Assembly (NCBI GenBank): GCA_000597885.1
Contig: CP004371.1
Location: 62,001-126,000, forward strand
Reading direction: 5' to 3'
Origin: Flammeovirgaceae bacterium 311
Lineage (GTDB): Bacteria > Bacteroidota > Bacteroidia > Cytophagales > Cyclobacteriaceae
Length of the DNA stretch: 64,000 nt
Position 1 is the stretch's first letter. Each line of letters begins with the position of its first letter. A program made the translations under genes and the position numbers. A model generated the notes under the pieces. That model saw only the letters and a list, made by a program, of their open reading frames with translations, was not told the DNA's origin and did not search any database. Positions 45,787-55,379 of the stretch are shown one piece after another.

Positions 45787-46683
45787 TTAATGCTGGTACA
45801 GGGGCTGCTGCGATGCTATAATCTCTTGCTTCAGCTGTTCAAAATCTGTTTCTGTTGCCTCCGGACGGTAGGTTTCTGAAGTGCTACGCTCCAGCGGGTA
45901 GCCCAGGTGTCGCAGCAGGGGACCGGCTATAATTTCAGTTTTTTCCACCTGCTCATCTGTAAGTGCTTCCATCCAGTAACCCGAGGCCCCTTTTTTCAGG
46001 TGCCTGGGATTCTTTTTTTGCAGGGTTGAAAAACTAACAGCGTTTTCCAGTGCAATGCGTTCGGTCTGGCTAAGCTCCAGTACCAGGTATGCCAGCAGCT
46101 TTTCCAGCTCCTGCTGAAAGTGTAGTAGGAAATTTTCGTAAAAACAGATGTGGACGTTGTATGAGCTGCTATGGCGAAGGTGGTCCCATACGTGCCATAC
46201 CCATTCGTGCATAAGCCGTTCAAAGTTCTTTTCCAGAAAGCGCTGTGGGTCTTTTTCCTCCTGCGGATAGTACTTTAGCATATAGGGCGAGCAATGATAT
46301 TTAGCGGCAGAAAGAGCGCGGTCACGTGGGTCCCTGATGATGTAAACCTTTTTATCAAACAGTTCCAGCACCTCACCGCTCCGTTTACAGATTGGAGAAT
46401 GTGTCCACACATGGGTGGTTTGCCTGATATAGCTCCTGATATCTTCAACAGGCATTCTGTAAATGCTGCTGATACGATAACTGAGCTGCAGGTCGGTGAT
46501 CTCAAGCACATCAAGCCTGGCCTGTTCGGGGAAATTCAGGTCCCATTCACGGGCTAAGGTATATATGGGCTGCTGTTCAATAAAGCTGGTTGTACTTCGA
46601 CCAGTTCGTTCAAGAATCTGTTGTATGATCTGGTAAAGCCAGAAGTTGCCACACTTGGGCACACCTCCCTGCAGTATTTGCAT
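45787..46683 (-). CDS. Sulfotransferase-domain protein
   Basis: 298 residues. The PAPS 5'-phosphosulfate loop GVPKCGNFW (7-15) lies at the very start and the 3'-phosphate motif RDPRDRALS (R117, S125) follows at the expected distance. It would move sulfate from PAPS to an acceptor, perhaps a lipid or sugar. The acceptor is unknown and no PAPS-synthesis genes are in the window. Confidence 0.85.
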   Translation of the reverse strand: MQILQGGVPKCGNFWLYQIIQQILERTGRSTTSFIEQQPIYTLAREWDLNFPEQARLDVLEITDLQLSYRISSIYRMPVEDIRSYIRQTTHVWTHSPICKRSGEVLELFDKKVYIIRDPRDRALSAAKYHCSPYMLKYYPQEEKDPQRFLEKNFERLMHEWVWHVWDHLRHSSSYNVHICFYENFLLHFQQELEKLLAYLVLELSQTERIALENAVSFSTLQKKNPRHLKKGASGYWMEALTDEQVEKTEIIAGPLLRHLGYPLERSTSETYRPEATETDFEQLKQEIIASQQPLYQH

Positions 46684-46795
46684 AAAAAAGTATTGAAATG
46701 AAAAATGCTATGATTTCAAAGCTTTTGCCTACTGAAATCACAGCACTACAACTATGCCGGCGATAGATCTGTTTTTATACAGCTAAATGTTTACA

Positions 46796-48568
46796 CTATG
46801 CCACCAGCAATCCTCTTACCTGCCTGTTTACCAGAGAAGCGTAGTAGCCGTTGGCAACCATCAGGCCCTGATGGTTGCCCGCTTCCAGAATGCCTCCCTC
46901 TTTCAGTACCAGTATTCTGTCTGATTTAACCACAGTAGAAAGGCGGTGGGCAATTACAATAGAGGTGCGGCCGTGCATCAGGCGTTCCAGCGCTTCCTGC
47001 ACCTGTGCTTCCAGCTCTACGTCCATGGCAGAGGTAGCTTCATCCAGTATCAGGATGGGAGGATTCTTCAGGATGGCACGGGCGATGGCAATCCGCTGGC
47101 GTTCGCCTACCGACAGGTTGCCGCCCCGCTCACCGGCCATGCTGTCGTAACCATTGGGGAGCCTCATGATAAACTCATGCGCATTCGCTGCTTGGGCTGC
47201 TTCTTCTATTTCTTTAAAGGAAGCTTCAGGCCTGCCATAGGCAATGTTATCGCGGATACTTTCATTAAAGAGCAGTGCATCCTGCAGCACCACACCTATG
47301 TTTTGCCTGATTGATTGCTGCTTCAGACTGCGAATATCCTGCCCGTCGATGCTGATGACGCCACTTACTGGATCGTAAAATCGCTGGATGAGGGCAGTCA
47401 TGGTGGATTTGCCTGTACCGCTGGGACCGACAAAAGCAATTGTTTCGCCAGCTTTGATACGCAGGTTAATGCCTTTCAGAATTGGGCGGTGGGTGGCATT
47501 ATAATGAAAATGCACATCCTCAAAACAGATTTCGCCCCTAACCTGCTTAAGCTCGGTTGCATCCGGGGCATCACCCAGAAAATCCTGTGTATCCAGGATA
47601 GAAAAGATATGCCCGAGTGAAGCGCTTGCGGTACGGATAATGCGGTAAATATTGGTAATGTTCTGTACCGGTCCAAATAAACCCCCTACGTAGGCTATAA
47701 AAGCTACCAGGGTCCCTAGGGTCATTTCTTCTCTGAGCACCAGCATACTGCCAAAGGATACGGCAGAGAGCGTAGCCAGGGTAACACTAAGGTTTTGAGC
47801 GGCTCTGATTTTGGAGTCAAAGTTTACCCCGTTTACCACCGTTTGGTTTGCTTCACCCACATTGCTCAGAAAGCGATTTTTTTCGTAATCTTCCATGGCG
47901 AAACTCCTCACGGTTACGATACCAGAGAGTACCTCATTAAAGCGGGAGTAGATCTTACCCCACTTATTCATTAAAAACTCTTCTCTTTTGCTCTGAGCCG
48001 GGGCGGCCCAGGCGGCAATAACGGCTGGCAGCGGCGCAAAGGCCAGTACCAGCAGGGTCATGCGCCAGTCAAGTCGCACCATGACAATGATGGCCAGTGT
48101 AAGGTAGGTAAGGGCAGGCGCCAGGTTAAATATCACTTCCGATAAGGCTCCGAGGAAGCCCTGTATACCACGATCCAGTTTAGTCATAATGGCACCGATA
48201 CCTTCTTTTCGCTGGCTCTCCAGGGGGAGCCGGTGCAGGCGCTCTACAGTAGCACTAAGAAGTCCCTGGTGAATGGAAAGACGGGTTCTCCAGGTAAGGT
48301 AGTTGGAGCGGGCCGAGATTGCTTCTTTTAGAAAGGCCATAGCCACAAGCCCGGCTGCGGTGATAAGTACCTGTGCTAATGATGATTTATTGCCCAGGCT
48401 ATCGAAAATGTGCCGCATCATCAGCGGTTCTGATACACCAATGGTAGCAACCGATAAGGCACAAAGAAGCACTATTAGTATATAGCGGCGTTCTGCTTTT
48501 GCATACCCCAGCGCACGGCTTATCTGCTTCCAGTGCCCGCCAATCTTTTCTCTTAAATCCTGTAACAT
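46796..48568 (-). CDS. ABC exporter, fused permease and ATPase (second)
   Basis: 590 residues. The membrane half (residues 25-310) has six segments, followed by Walker A GPSGTGKST at 381, signature LSVGERQRIAIARA (one substitution in LSGGE), Walker B ILILDEATSAMD and switch H in IAHRLST. It looks like a lipid or multidrug exporter of the MsbA/LmrA type. A TAnnTTTG motif lies about 60 bp upstream on its strand. Confidence 0.94.
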   Translation of the reverse strand: MLQDLREKIGGHWKQISRALGYAKAERRYILIVLLCALSVATIGVSEPLMMRHIFDSLGNKSSLAQVLITAAGLVAMAFLKEAISARSNYLTWRTRLSIHQGLLSATVERLHRLPLESQRKEGIGAIMTKLDRGIQGFLGALSEVIFNLAPALTYLTLAIIVMVRLDWRMTLLVLAFAPLPAVIAAWAAPAQSKREEFLMNKWGKIYSRFNEVLSGIVTVRSFAMEDYEKNRFLSNVGEANQTVVNGVNFDSKIRAAQNLSVTLATLSAVSFGSMLVLREEMTLGTLVAFIAYVGGLFGPVQNITNIYRIIRTASASLGHIFSILDTQDFLGDAPDATELKQVRGEICFEDVHFHYNATHRPILKGINLRIKAGETIAFVGPSGTGKSTMTALIQRFYDPVSGVISIDGQDIRSLKQQSIRQNIGVVLQDALLFNESIRDNIAYGRPEASFKEIEEAAQAANAHEFIMRLPNGYDSMAGERGGNLSVGERQRIAIARAILKNPPILILDEATSAMDVELEAQVQEALERLMHGRTSIVIAHRLSTVVKSDRILVLKEGGILEAGNHQGLMVANGYYASLVNRQVRGLLVA

Positions 48569-48627
48569 TTACTGCCCGATCCCTCTTCTGTTTAGTGCTG
48601 TTAACCGTTCCTTAGATTCCTGATGTC

Positions 48628-48635
48628 CAAATTTA
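48628..48635 (-). promoter_or_regulatory. Bacteroidota -7 promoter element for the ABC exporter
   Basis: Reads TAAATTTG on the minus strand, an exact TAnnTTTG match, about 60 bp before the exporter start. No clear -33 partner was seen. Confidence 0.45.
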
Positions 48636-49017
48636 TAACATTATGGATTATGTAATTATTGAGAGAGGGTGGTGGGGTAGCTGAATTGCATAATTCAAGG
48701 TTGTTCAAGTGTAAGTTGAAATGCAATTGTATAGAAAATATGAATAAAAAAGTGTCGGAACCCGAACATTGAACCTACTGGATAATTAACCCTTGATACT
48801 CTTTGCTAATAAAGCACTGTTGCTGCTGAATAGAAGACTACTTATGTCTGAAAATAGCCTGTGCAGTGCATCTAGAGGGAAAATATTGATTTATAAGCAG
48901 ATGTGTAATATTTTTTGAGACTTTAACTGATACAAAAAAAGCTTATCGCTTTGATGCACAGATAGAAAGAAAAAGCAGTGGAGTAAATATTGAGCGATAT
49001 AGCATATATATAGGGGG

Positions 49018-49044
49018 TTTAAATCATTAAATTAATGATTTAAA
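49018..49044. promoter_or_regulatory. AT-rich palindrome, possible operator
   Basis: TTTAAATCATTAA, one central A, then TTAATGATTTAAA: perfect 13-bp arms. It lies about 300 bp before the -7 motif of the glycoside cluster and could be a regulator site for it or for the divergent exporter. Confidence 0.5.
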
Positions 49045-49339
49045 TGATCTACTATAACTAATTGTAAAACAATATATTATACCCTCTATATGAAAGCAAA
49101 TAATCACTTTTGTATAAGCTTCTTCAGCAGCAGCCAAACATTTTTTAGACCAACAGGTTCTTCTTCTATCAATCACTAAAGTGATTTTTTATCCGTGCAT
49201 TGATTCAGATGCTGGTTACAGTTATGGATAGTTTTTCACCCGGAAATAGTCCTGATAATTTCCGTTGGTGGGTATCCTTTTGTAATGCAGAGCATTGTCA
49301 TAACTGTAAATCACAGTAGTAGTAGTTTATACCGTCAAC

Positions 49340-49347
49340 TAGATTTG
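49340..49347 (+). promoter_or_regulatory. -7 promoter element of the glycoside cluster
   Basis: TAGATTTG, an exact TAnnTTTG match, 13 bp before the first start codon, so the transcript would have almost no leader. A -33 TTG was not identified. Confidence 0.55.
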
Positions 49348-49360
49348 TACAGAATAACAC

Positions 49361-50071
49361 ATGGGATCCATATCACATAAAATAGCTTTGATTTCTGGTG
49401 GAGCAGGAGGAATAGGACGGGCTATTGCCAATTTACTGGCTAAAGATGGTGTGAATACGGTTATCGCAGATCTTCGGGAGCCTTTAGAGAAAGATCAGCA
49501 TCTCTATTATCACAAAACCGATATCAGTGATGCAGCTGCGATCAACAGCCTTTACAGTTATGTACAGGAGCAGCATGGCAATCCCGACCTGATCGTGTGT
49601 AATGCCGGGATGGGCATCAAAGAGCGGCTGGCAGAGGGAGATCCTGAAAAATGGCAGCAGGTGTTTAATCTGAACGTGATGGGCCACCTGCGTACCATCC
49701 GTGCGTTTTTGCCGCAGATGCTCCAAAAGAACTATACAACAGATGTTGTTTTTATATCATCAGTAGCAGCCAGAAAACCCCACGAATGGGGTGGCATATA
49801 CGCTGCATCCAAGGCGGCAGTACAGAGCCTGGCAGAAACCCTTCGCCTGGAGGTGCAGCCAAAGGTGCGGGTGAGTACGGTATTGCCCGGGGTAGTGGAT
49901 ACTGATTTTTTTGCCCATACAATGGGAGGAGATACAGCATCTGCCGAAAGCTTTGGATGGGGGAGTCTCAGTGCAGGAGAGGTGGCCGAAGCAGTATATT
50001 ATATTATTAGCAGACCCCCTGGTGTGGCGGTAAATGAAATAACATTACGACCGGCTGCGCAGGCTTTTTAG
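49361..50071 (+). CDS. SDR-family dehydrogenase
   Basis: 236 residues, classical SDR: GGAGGIG (13-19), NAG (81-83), SS at 133-134, Y147 and K151. It oxidises or reduces a hydroxyl or keto group with NAD(P). First gene of the glycoside cluster, 32 bp before the epimerase gene, so probably acts on a sugar intermediate. Confidence 0.92.
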   Translation: MGSISHKIALISGGAGGIGRAIANLLAKDGVNTVIADLREPLEKDQHLYYHKTDISDAAAINSLYSYVQEQHGNPDLIVCNAGMGIKERLAEGDPEKWQQVFNLNVMGHLRTIRAFLPQMLQKNYTTDVVFISSVAARKPHEWGGIYAASKAAVQSLAETLRLEVQPKVRVSTVLPGVVDTDFFAHTMGGDTASAESFGWGSLSAGEVAEAVYYIISRPPGVAVNEITLRPAAQAF

Positions 50072-50103
50072 AAATAGAGAAGTTATATATTTTTTAAATT
50101 CTT

Positions 50104-51222
50104 ATGAATAAGCAAGTATTAATTACAGGAGGAGCGGGTTTCATTGGATCACATCTGGCCAATGAACTATTAAAGAACGGATATAAAGTTAGGGTATTGG
50201 ATAATCTGCTGGAGCAGGTACATGGCAGCGAAGCCAGAAGGCCAGTTTACCTGCACCCTGATGTAGAGCTGATACAGGGCGATGTGCGCGACCGGAAAGC
50301 ACTGGATCGTGCACTGCTGGATGTAAATGTTGTTTATCACTTTGCTGCACGCGTTGGGGTGGGGCAAAGCATGTACGAGATACGGGAATACACCGATGTA
50401 AATAATATAGGCACGGCAGTGCTGCTGGAAGCACTGGCAGATCAGCCGGTAGATAAGCTGGTGGTAGCCTCCAGCATGAGCATTTACGGCGAAGGCCTTT
50501 ACAAGAATGCAAAAAGCCAAAGCGTACTCGCCAATTGCCGCCCCAAAGAGCAACTCAAAAAGGCACAATGGGAGGTGCTGGATGAGGAGGGCAATCCTTT
50601 ACAGCCGGTTGCTACTCCGGAAACAAAAACACCAAACCTGGCATCAGTCTATGCCCTCTCAAAATATGATCAGGAGCAGATGTGTCTGATTGTGGGAGCT
50701 GCCTACAACATACCAACCGTTGCCTTAAGATTTTTCAATGTATATGGTCCCCACCAGGCTCTTTCCAATCCATACACCGGGGTGCTGGCCATTTTTGCCA
50801 GCCGTTTCCTGAACGATAAGGCTCCCATGATTTTTGAGGATGGCCTGCAGCAACGCGATTTTGTAAGTGTTTACGACATTGCCCGTGCCTGCCGACTGGC
50901 TATTGAAACACCCGAAGCCGCCGGCGAAGTATTCAATATTGGCAGCGGCCAGAGCTACACCATCCTGGAGATTGCCCGAAAGATGGCAGCTGTTATGAAT
51001 AAACAACACCTGTTGCCGGAAATTACAGGTAAATACAGAGTAGGCGATATTCGCCATTGCTACGCCGATATCTCAAAAGCCAGAGAAATTCTTGGGTATC
51101 AGCCTTCTTACACCCTGGAAAGAGGCATGGAAGAGCTGGCAGAATGGTTGCAAACACAAATTGCAGAAGATAAGGTTGCTGATGCCAAGCAGGAGCTTGA
51201 GGCAAGAGGTCTGACTGTATAA
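50104..51222 (+). CDS. NAD-dependent nucleotide-sugar epimerase/dehydratase
   Basis: 372 residues, extended SDR: GGAGFIG (9-15), DVRDR, HFAA (79-82), SSMSIYGEG (123-131), catalytic Y183 and K187, and FFNVYGPHQ. The SMSIYGEG text and length resemble dTDP-L-rhamnose 4-epimerase, but UDP-sugar epimerases are equally possible. It acts on a nucleotide sugar in the cytoplasm. 24 bp before the next gene. Confidence 0.92.
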   Translation: MNKQVLITGGAGFIGSHLANELLKNGYKVRVLDNLLEQVHGSEARRPVYLHPDVELIQGDVRDRKALDRALLDVNVVYHFAARVGVGQSMYEIREYTDVNNIGTAVLLEALADQPVDKLVVASSMSIYGEGLYKNAKSQSVLANCRPKEQLKKAQWEVLDEEGNPLQPVATPETKTPNLASVYALSKYDQEQMCLIVGAAYNIPTVALRFFNVYGPHQALSNPYTGVLAIFASRFLNDKAPMIFEDGLQQRDFVSVYDIARACRLAIETPEAAGEVFNIGSGQSYTILEIARKMAAVMNKQHLLPEITGKYRVGDIRHCYADISKAREILGYQPSYTLERGMEELAEWLQTQIAEDKVADAKQELEARGLTV

Positions 51223-51246
51223 TTTTTTATCAGAGAATATTCCACT

Positions 51247-53259
51247 ATGAATAAGCATAAAAATACACCTGCTGTAGGGATTGTACAGTGGTTTCATATA
51301 GGCGAAAAAGAGAAGGTAAAACGAACCATAACAGACCTGCAGGAACTGGGGGTTACCCAGCTTAGAACCGGTATTTCCTGGGCTGACTTGTTTAGTCCGG
51401 AAGGTAAGGAGTGGTACGACTGGCTCCTGCCAACCCTTGCCAGCCACTTTGAACTACTGCCCTGCTTTACCTACACACCTCCCTCACTGGGTATAGAATC
51501 TAAGATATCTTCCCCTCCCCGGAACCTGAAGGACTATGCCGATACCATGGACCTGCTCATTACAGAATATGGAGAATATTTTGAGTACATAGAACTGTGG
51601 AATGAGCCAAACAACAAAAGCGAGTGGGATTATACCCTGGACATGGCCTGGCAGAAGTTTGCCGAAATGGTTGGCAATGCTGCCTATTGGGCAAAGCAAA
51701 GAGGCAAGAAAACTGTGCTTGGTGGCATGAGCCCCATTGATCCCAGCTGGCTAAGCCTGATGGGAGACTACAAGCTCCTGCAACACATCGACGTGGTGGG
51801 TATACATGGTTTTCCGGATGTTTTTGATTTTAGCTTTGAAGGCTGGATGGAAAACATCAAGCGGGTGCAGGAGATGCTCAACTACCATAAGTGCGAAGCG
51901 AAGATCTGGATCACGGAGTGCGGGTTTTCTACCTGGCAGAAAAATGAGCTAAAGCAGGCAGAGGAATTTGCAAAACTGCTCCATTTGCCCCTGGATCGTG
52001 TTTACTGGTATTCACTGTATGACCTGGAACCCGAAAAAAATACAATGGATGGTTTCCACCTGGATGAACGTGAATATTCATTTGGAATCAAAAACCTTAA
52101 TGGCTCACCAAAACTGCTGCACAGCCTGTGGCTGGAGTATGGCCTAAAGGCTATACCAGACAAAGTGGATGCTTTAAAACCCCTGGCACTGGATGACAGC
52201 CCCGAAGAAAAACCTGTATTAATTACCGGTGGTGCCGGCTTTGTAGGCACCAACATGGCTGATTATCTGCTCTCGCAGGATATACCTGTTATCATTTTCG
52301 ATAACCTAAGCCGCAAAGGCGTACTGAAGAATCTTAGCTGGCTGAAAGCCAAATGGAAAAACAGGGTACAGATTACCATTGCAGATATTCGCAATCCATA
52401 CGAGGTAGAAAAGGCTGTTCAGAAAGTATCGCACATTTACCATTTTGCTGCACAGGTAGCTGTTACCACTTCTGTTACCGATCCCGAAGAGGATTTTGAG
52501 GTAAACCTGAAGGGAACGCTCAACATATTGAACGCCATGCGCAAAATGGAGAACCCGCCCAGCCTGCTCTATACTTCTACTAATAAAGTGTATGGCAATC
52601 TGGCAGAGCTTAGGCTAAGCGAAAACAGCAGTAATTATACACCTTCTAATATTGCTTATAAGGATGGTATTGATGAGGATCAGCCCCTGAGCTTTCATAG
52701 TCCCTATGGGTGCTCCAAAGGTGCTGCAGATCAGTATGTATCGGATTATGCCCGCATTTATAACCTCAAAGCAGTAGTATTCCGCATGAGCTGTATCTAT
52801 GGTCCCCATCAGTGCGGCTCCGAAGACCAGGGCTGGGTGGCAAACTTCCTCATCCGGGTGCTAAATGATGAAACCATCAATATATACGGCAACGGAAAGC
52901 AGGTGAGAGATATATTGTATGTAGAAGACCTGGTGCAGGCCATGGAGCTGGCACGCAAAAATATTGACCATTTCAGCGGAGAGGCTTTTAACATAGGAGG
53001 TGGTGCCGACAATGCAGTTAGTCTGCTGGAGGTGCTGGAAATTATTGCCGAAGCGCACGGGCAGCAACCTCATACCAGCTATGGCGACTGGCGGCCAGGT
53101 GATCAGTATTATTATGTTTCTGATTTTGGGAAATTTCAGCAGGCTACCAAATGGCAGCCGCAGATCTCTTACAAAAGAGGCATAAAGAAACTGTACCAGT
53201 GGCTCCGCCAGGAGAGTCCTGCAGAAAACGTAAGGCCGCTTAAGGCACTGAAAGCCTGA
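51247..53259 (+). CDS. Fusion of a clan GH-A glycoside hydrolase and a nucleotide-sugar epimerase
   Basis: 670 residues in one continuous frame. Residues 1 to about 310 look like a TIM-barrel glycosidase: YIELWNEPN with E120 as acid/base and IWITECGFS with E224 as nucleophile, the usual 100-residue spacing of clan GH-A. Residues 322-660 are an extended SDR: GGAGFVG (328-334), FAAQVAVTTSV, STNKVYG, SPYGCSK (Y487, K491), close to CDP-paratose/UDP-glucose epimerases. There is no signal peptide, so both act in the cytoplasm. This is the central oddity of the cluster. Confidence 0.92.
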   Translation: MNKHKNTPAVGIVQWFHIGEKEKVKRTITDLQELGVTQLRTGISWADLFSPEGKEWYDWLLPTLASHFELLPCFTYTPPSLGIESKISSPPRNLKDYADTMDLLITEYGEYFEYIELWNEPNNKSEWDYTLDMAWQKFAEMVGNAAYWAKQRGKKTVLGGMSPIDPSWLSLMGDYKLLQHIDVVGIHGFPDVFDFSFEGWMENIKRVQEMLNYHKCEAKIWITECGFSTWQKNELKQAEEFAKLLHLPLDRVYWYSLYDLEPEKNTMDGFHLDEREYSFGIKNLNGSPKLLHSLWLEYGLKAIPDKVDALKPLALDDSPEEKPVLITGGAGFVGTNMADYLLSQDIPVIIFDNLSRKGVLKNLSWLKAKWKNRVQITIADIRNPYEVEKAVQKVSHIYHFAAQVAVTTSVTDPEEDFEVNLKGTLNILNAMRKMENPPSLLYTSTNKVYGNLAELRLSENSSNYTPSNIAYKDGIDEDQPLSFHSPYGCSKGAADQYVSDYARIYNLKAVVFRMSCIYGPHQCGSEDQGWVANFLIRVLNDETINIYGNGKQVRDILYVEDLVQAMELARKNIDHFSGEAFNIGGGADNAVSLLEVLEIIAEAHGQQPHTSYGDWRPGDQYYYVSDFGKFQQATKWQPQISYKRGIKKLYQWLRQESPAENVRPLKALKA

Positions 53260-53298
53260 TAATCAGCTCAAGCAAAACTATACATAAAGAAACAGAAG

Positions 53299-54330
53299 AT
53301 GCATTCTGCAACTATGCAATCTACAACAATTGAAGAAAACGAAAGGGTACACCCAGAAGCAGCGCTGCCCAAAACCATGCCTGCTGCTGCCTTTGCCGGC
53401 AACAACGAGATTACGCTGAAAGAAGCACCACTCCCTACACCAGGACCTACACAGGTGCTGGTAAAGCTGGAGGGCTGCGGCGTATGTGCTTCCAATATTC
53501 CTACTTATGAAGGGCGGGAGTGGTTCAGCTATCCGCAGGAGCCTGGTTCCGGCGGGCACGAAGGCTGGGGTATAGTGGTAAAAGCAGGTGAGGAGGTAAA
53601 AAGCCTGCAGCCCGGCGACCGTGTCGCCATGCTTTCTTACGCTGCCTATGCTGCTTATGATGTAGCGGAGGAGGAGGTATGCATGAAGCTGGAAGGACCT
53701 CTGGCCGACAAAGCTTTTCCTGGAGAACCTTTGGGCTGTGCCATCAACATATTTAACCGCTGCGATATAAAACCGGGACATACCGTCGCCATTATAGGCA
53801 TTGGGTTCCTGGGAGCACTGCTCACCCAGCTTTGTAAAGAAAGAGGTGCAACCGTAATAGCACTTAGCCGTAGAGAATATTCTCTGCAGGTTGCCAGAGA
53901 TTGCGGCGCCGACCATACCATACCCCTGAATGACCATTGGCAAATCATTGAACAGGTAAAACAGCTCACTGAAGAAAAGTGGTGCGACCGTGTGATAGAG
54001 GCTACCGGCAAAGAGTGGCCGCTGAACCTGGCCGGTGAGCTGCTCCGGAACAGGGGCAGGCTTATCATAGCTGGTTTTCACCAGGATGGTATGCGCAACG
54101 TTAATATTCAGCAATGGAACTGGAAAGGACTGGATGTGATCAATGCCCACGAACGGGAGCAGGAGGTTTACATGGAGGGCATGCACGAAGCAGCAGCAGC
54201 TGTAGCCAGTGGCCGTATAGATCCGGAGCCGCTCTACACCCATACTTTTTCCCTGCAGGAGATCGATAAGGCATTCGAATGTATTACCCAAAGGCCAGAT
54301 GGCTTTCTTAAAGCATTGATCAAGCTATGA
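53299..54330 (+). CDS. MDR-family (zinc alcohol dehydrogenase-like) oxidoreductase
   Basis: 343 residues. Catalytic-zinc text GCGVCASN (C60), GHEG (H87, E88), and a Rossmann fold GIGFLG (167-172). The four-cysteine structural zinc lobe is missing. An internal ATG at residue 6 and a polar leader make the exact start uncertain. It overlaps the next gene by 4 bp. It likely oxidises a sugar hydroxyl together with the following oxidoreductase. Confidence 0.9.
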   Translation: MHSATMQSTTIEENERVHPEAALPKTMPAAAFAGNNEITLKEAPLPTPGPTQVLVKLEGCGVCASNIPTYEGREWFSYPQEPGSGGHEGWGIVVKAGEEVKSLQPGDRVAMLSYAAYAAYDVAEEEVCMKLEGPLADKAFPGEPLGCAINIFNRCDIKPGHTVAIIGIGFLGALLTQLCKERGATVIALSRREYSLQVARDCGADHTIPLNDHWQIIEQVKQLTEEKWCDRVIEATGKEWPLNLAGELLRNRGRLIIAGFHQDGMRNVNIQQWNWKGLDVINAHEREQEVYMEGMHEAAAAVASGRIDPEPLYTHTFSLQEIDKAFECITQRPDGFLKALIKL

Positions 54331-55379
54331 TAGAAGCTACCACTACAAAAGAGAAAGATATACCACAAAGTAATTTAAAAACAGGCAAACCCAGGCTCGC
54401 ATTCGTTGGAGTGGGCTGGATTGGCAGAAACAGGATGGAGGCGTTGGTGAAGGGGGAATTGGCAGAAGTGGCCGGCATTCTGGAACCTGGCACCGAAAAT
54501 CTGGAAGCGGCACTTTCTGTAGCCCCCAACGCTCAAACTTACGAAAGTTTTGAAGCACTGCTGGATGCTGATGTGGACGGTGTGGTCATTGCCTCGCCCA
54601 GTGCCCTGCATGCCGGGCAGAGCATTGCTGCACTCAACAAGGGTAAGGCAGTTTTCTGTCAGAAACCCCTGGGACGTGATGCTACAGAAACCAGTGCCGT
54701 TGTAGAGGCGGCACGCAAAAACAACCTGTTGCTGGGAGTTGATCTCTGCTACCGTTATACCTGTTTCCGCCAGCTGTATGACATCATCCGGAGCGGCGAG
54801 CTTGGACATATTTATGCAGCAGAACTGGTTTTTCATAATGCATGGGGTCCTGATAAGGAATGGTTTTACAACCCTAAACTATCTGGTGGAGGTTGTGTGG
54901 TAGATTTGGGTATTCACCTGATGGACCTGGTTTACTGGTCGCTCAACAACCCCGACGTAACTTCTGTGAGCAGCAACCTGTTTTCAAAAGGCCAGCCACT
55001 CACTAACCTACAGGAGCAGGTAGAAGATTATGCCAGTGCGCTTATAAAACTAAAGCTTCCAAACGGCGGCGAAACATCCCTGCAGCTTATCTGTTCCTGG
55101 AATCTGCCATCAGGGCAGGAGGCTGATATACAGGCTAATTTTTATGGCACCAATGGCGGTGTTGCCTTCCGCAACATGAGTGGATCGTTCTATGATTTTA
55201 AAGCCCTGCGGTTTAACCGCACACAGACAGAGGTGTTGTTTCAGGGGCCAGATGACTGGGGCGGGCGCCCCATTTCCGACTGGACAAGAAGGCTGGCAGC
55301 TGGCGATAAATTCAATGCTGAATCAGAAACCATTGTAGAAGTAGCTAAAACCCTTGATCGCATCTATGGCCGTATGTGA
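54327..55379 (+). CDS. Gfo/Idh/MocA-family oxidoreductase
   Basis: 350 residues. Rossmann GVGWIG (28-33), QKP (112-114) where the family usually has EKP, and DLGIHLMDL (D193, H197). The lysine is kept. Such enzymes oxidise or reduce sugars with NAD(P), often paired with an MDR enzyme as here. Coupled to both neighbours by overlap (4 and 14 bp). Confidence 0.93.
   Translation: MIEATTTKEKDIPQSNLKTGKPRLAFVGVGWIGRNRMEALVKGELAEVAGILEPGTENLEAALSVAPNAQTYESFEALLDADVDGVVIASPSALHAGQSIAALNKGKAVFCQKPLGRDATETSAVVEAARKNNLLLGVDLCYRYTCFRQLYDIIRSGELGHIYAAELVFHNAWGPDKEWFYNPKLSGGGCVVDLGIHLMDLVYWSLNNPDVTSVSSNLFSKGQPLTNLQEQVEDYASALIKLKLPNGGETSLQLICSWNLPSGQEADIQANFYGTNGGVAFRNMSGSFYDFKALRFNRTQTEVLFQGPDDWGGRPISDWTRRLAAGDKFNAESETIVEVAKTLDRIYGRM

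Larger units (their letters stand above)
48569..49360. other. Non-coding region before the glycoside cluster
   Basis: About 790 bp, strongly AT-rich. It holds the promoter element of the ABC exporter (48628-48635), a 27-nt AT palindrome (49018-49044) and the -7 element of the cluster (49340-49347). No gene was found. Confidence 0.5.

Noticed and set aside
53278-54291. 337-codon minus-strand frame opposite the MDR dehydrogenase
   Set aside because: The plus strand encodes a complete dehydrogenase with coupled neighbours; the antisense frame follows from codon bias.
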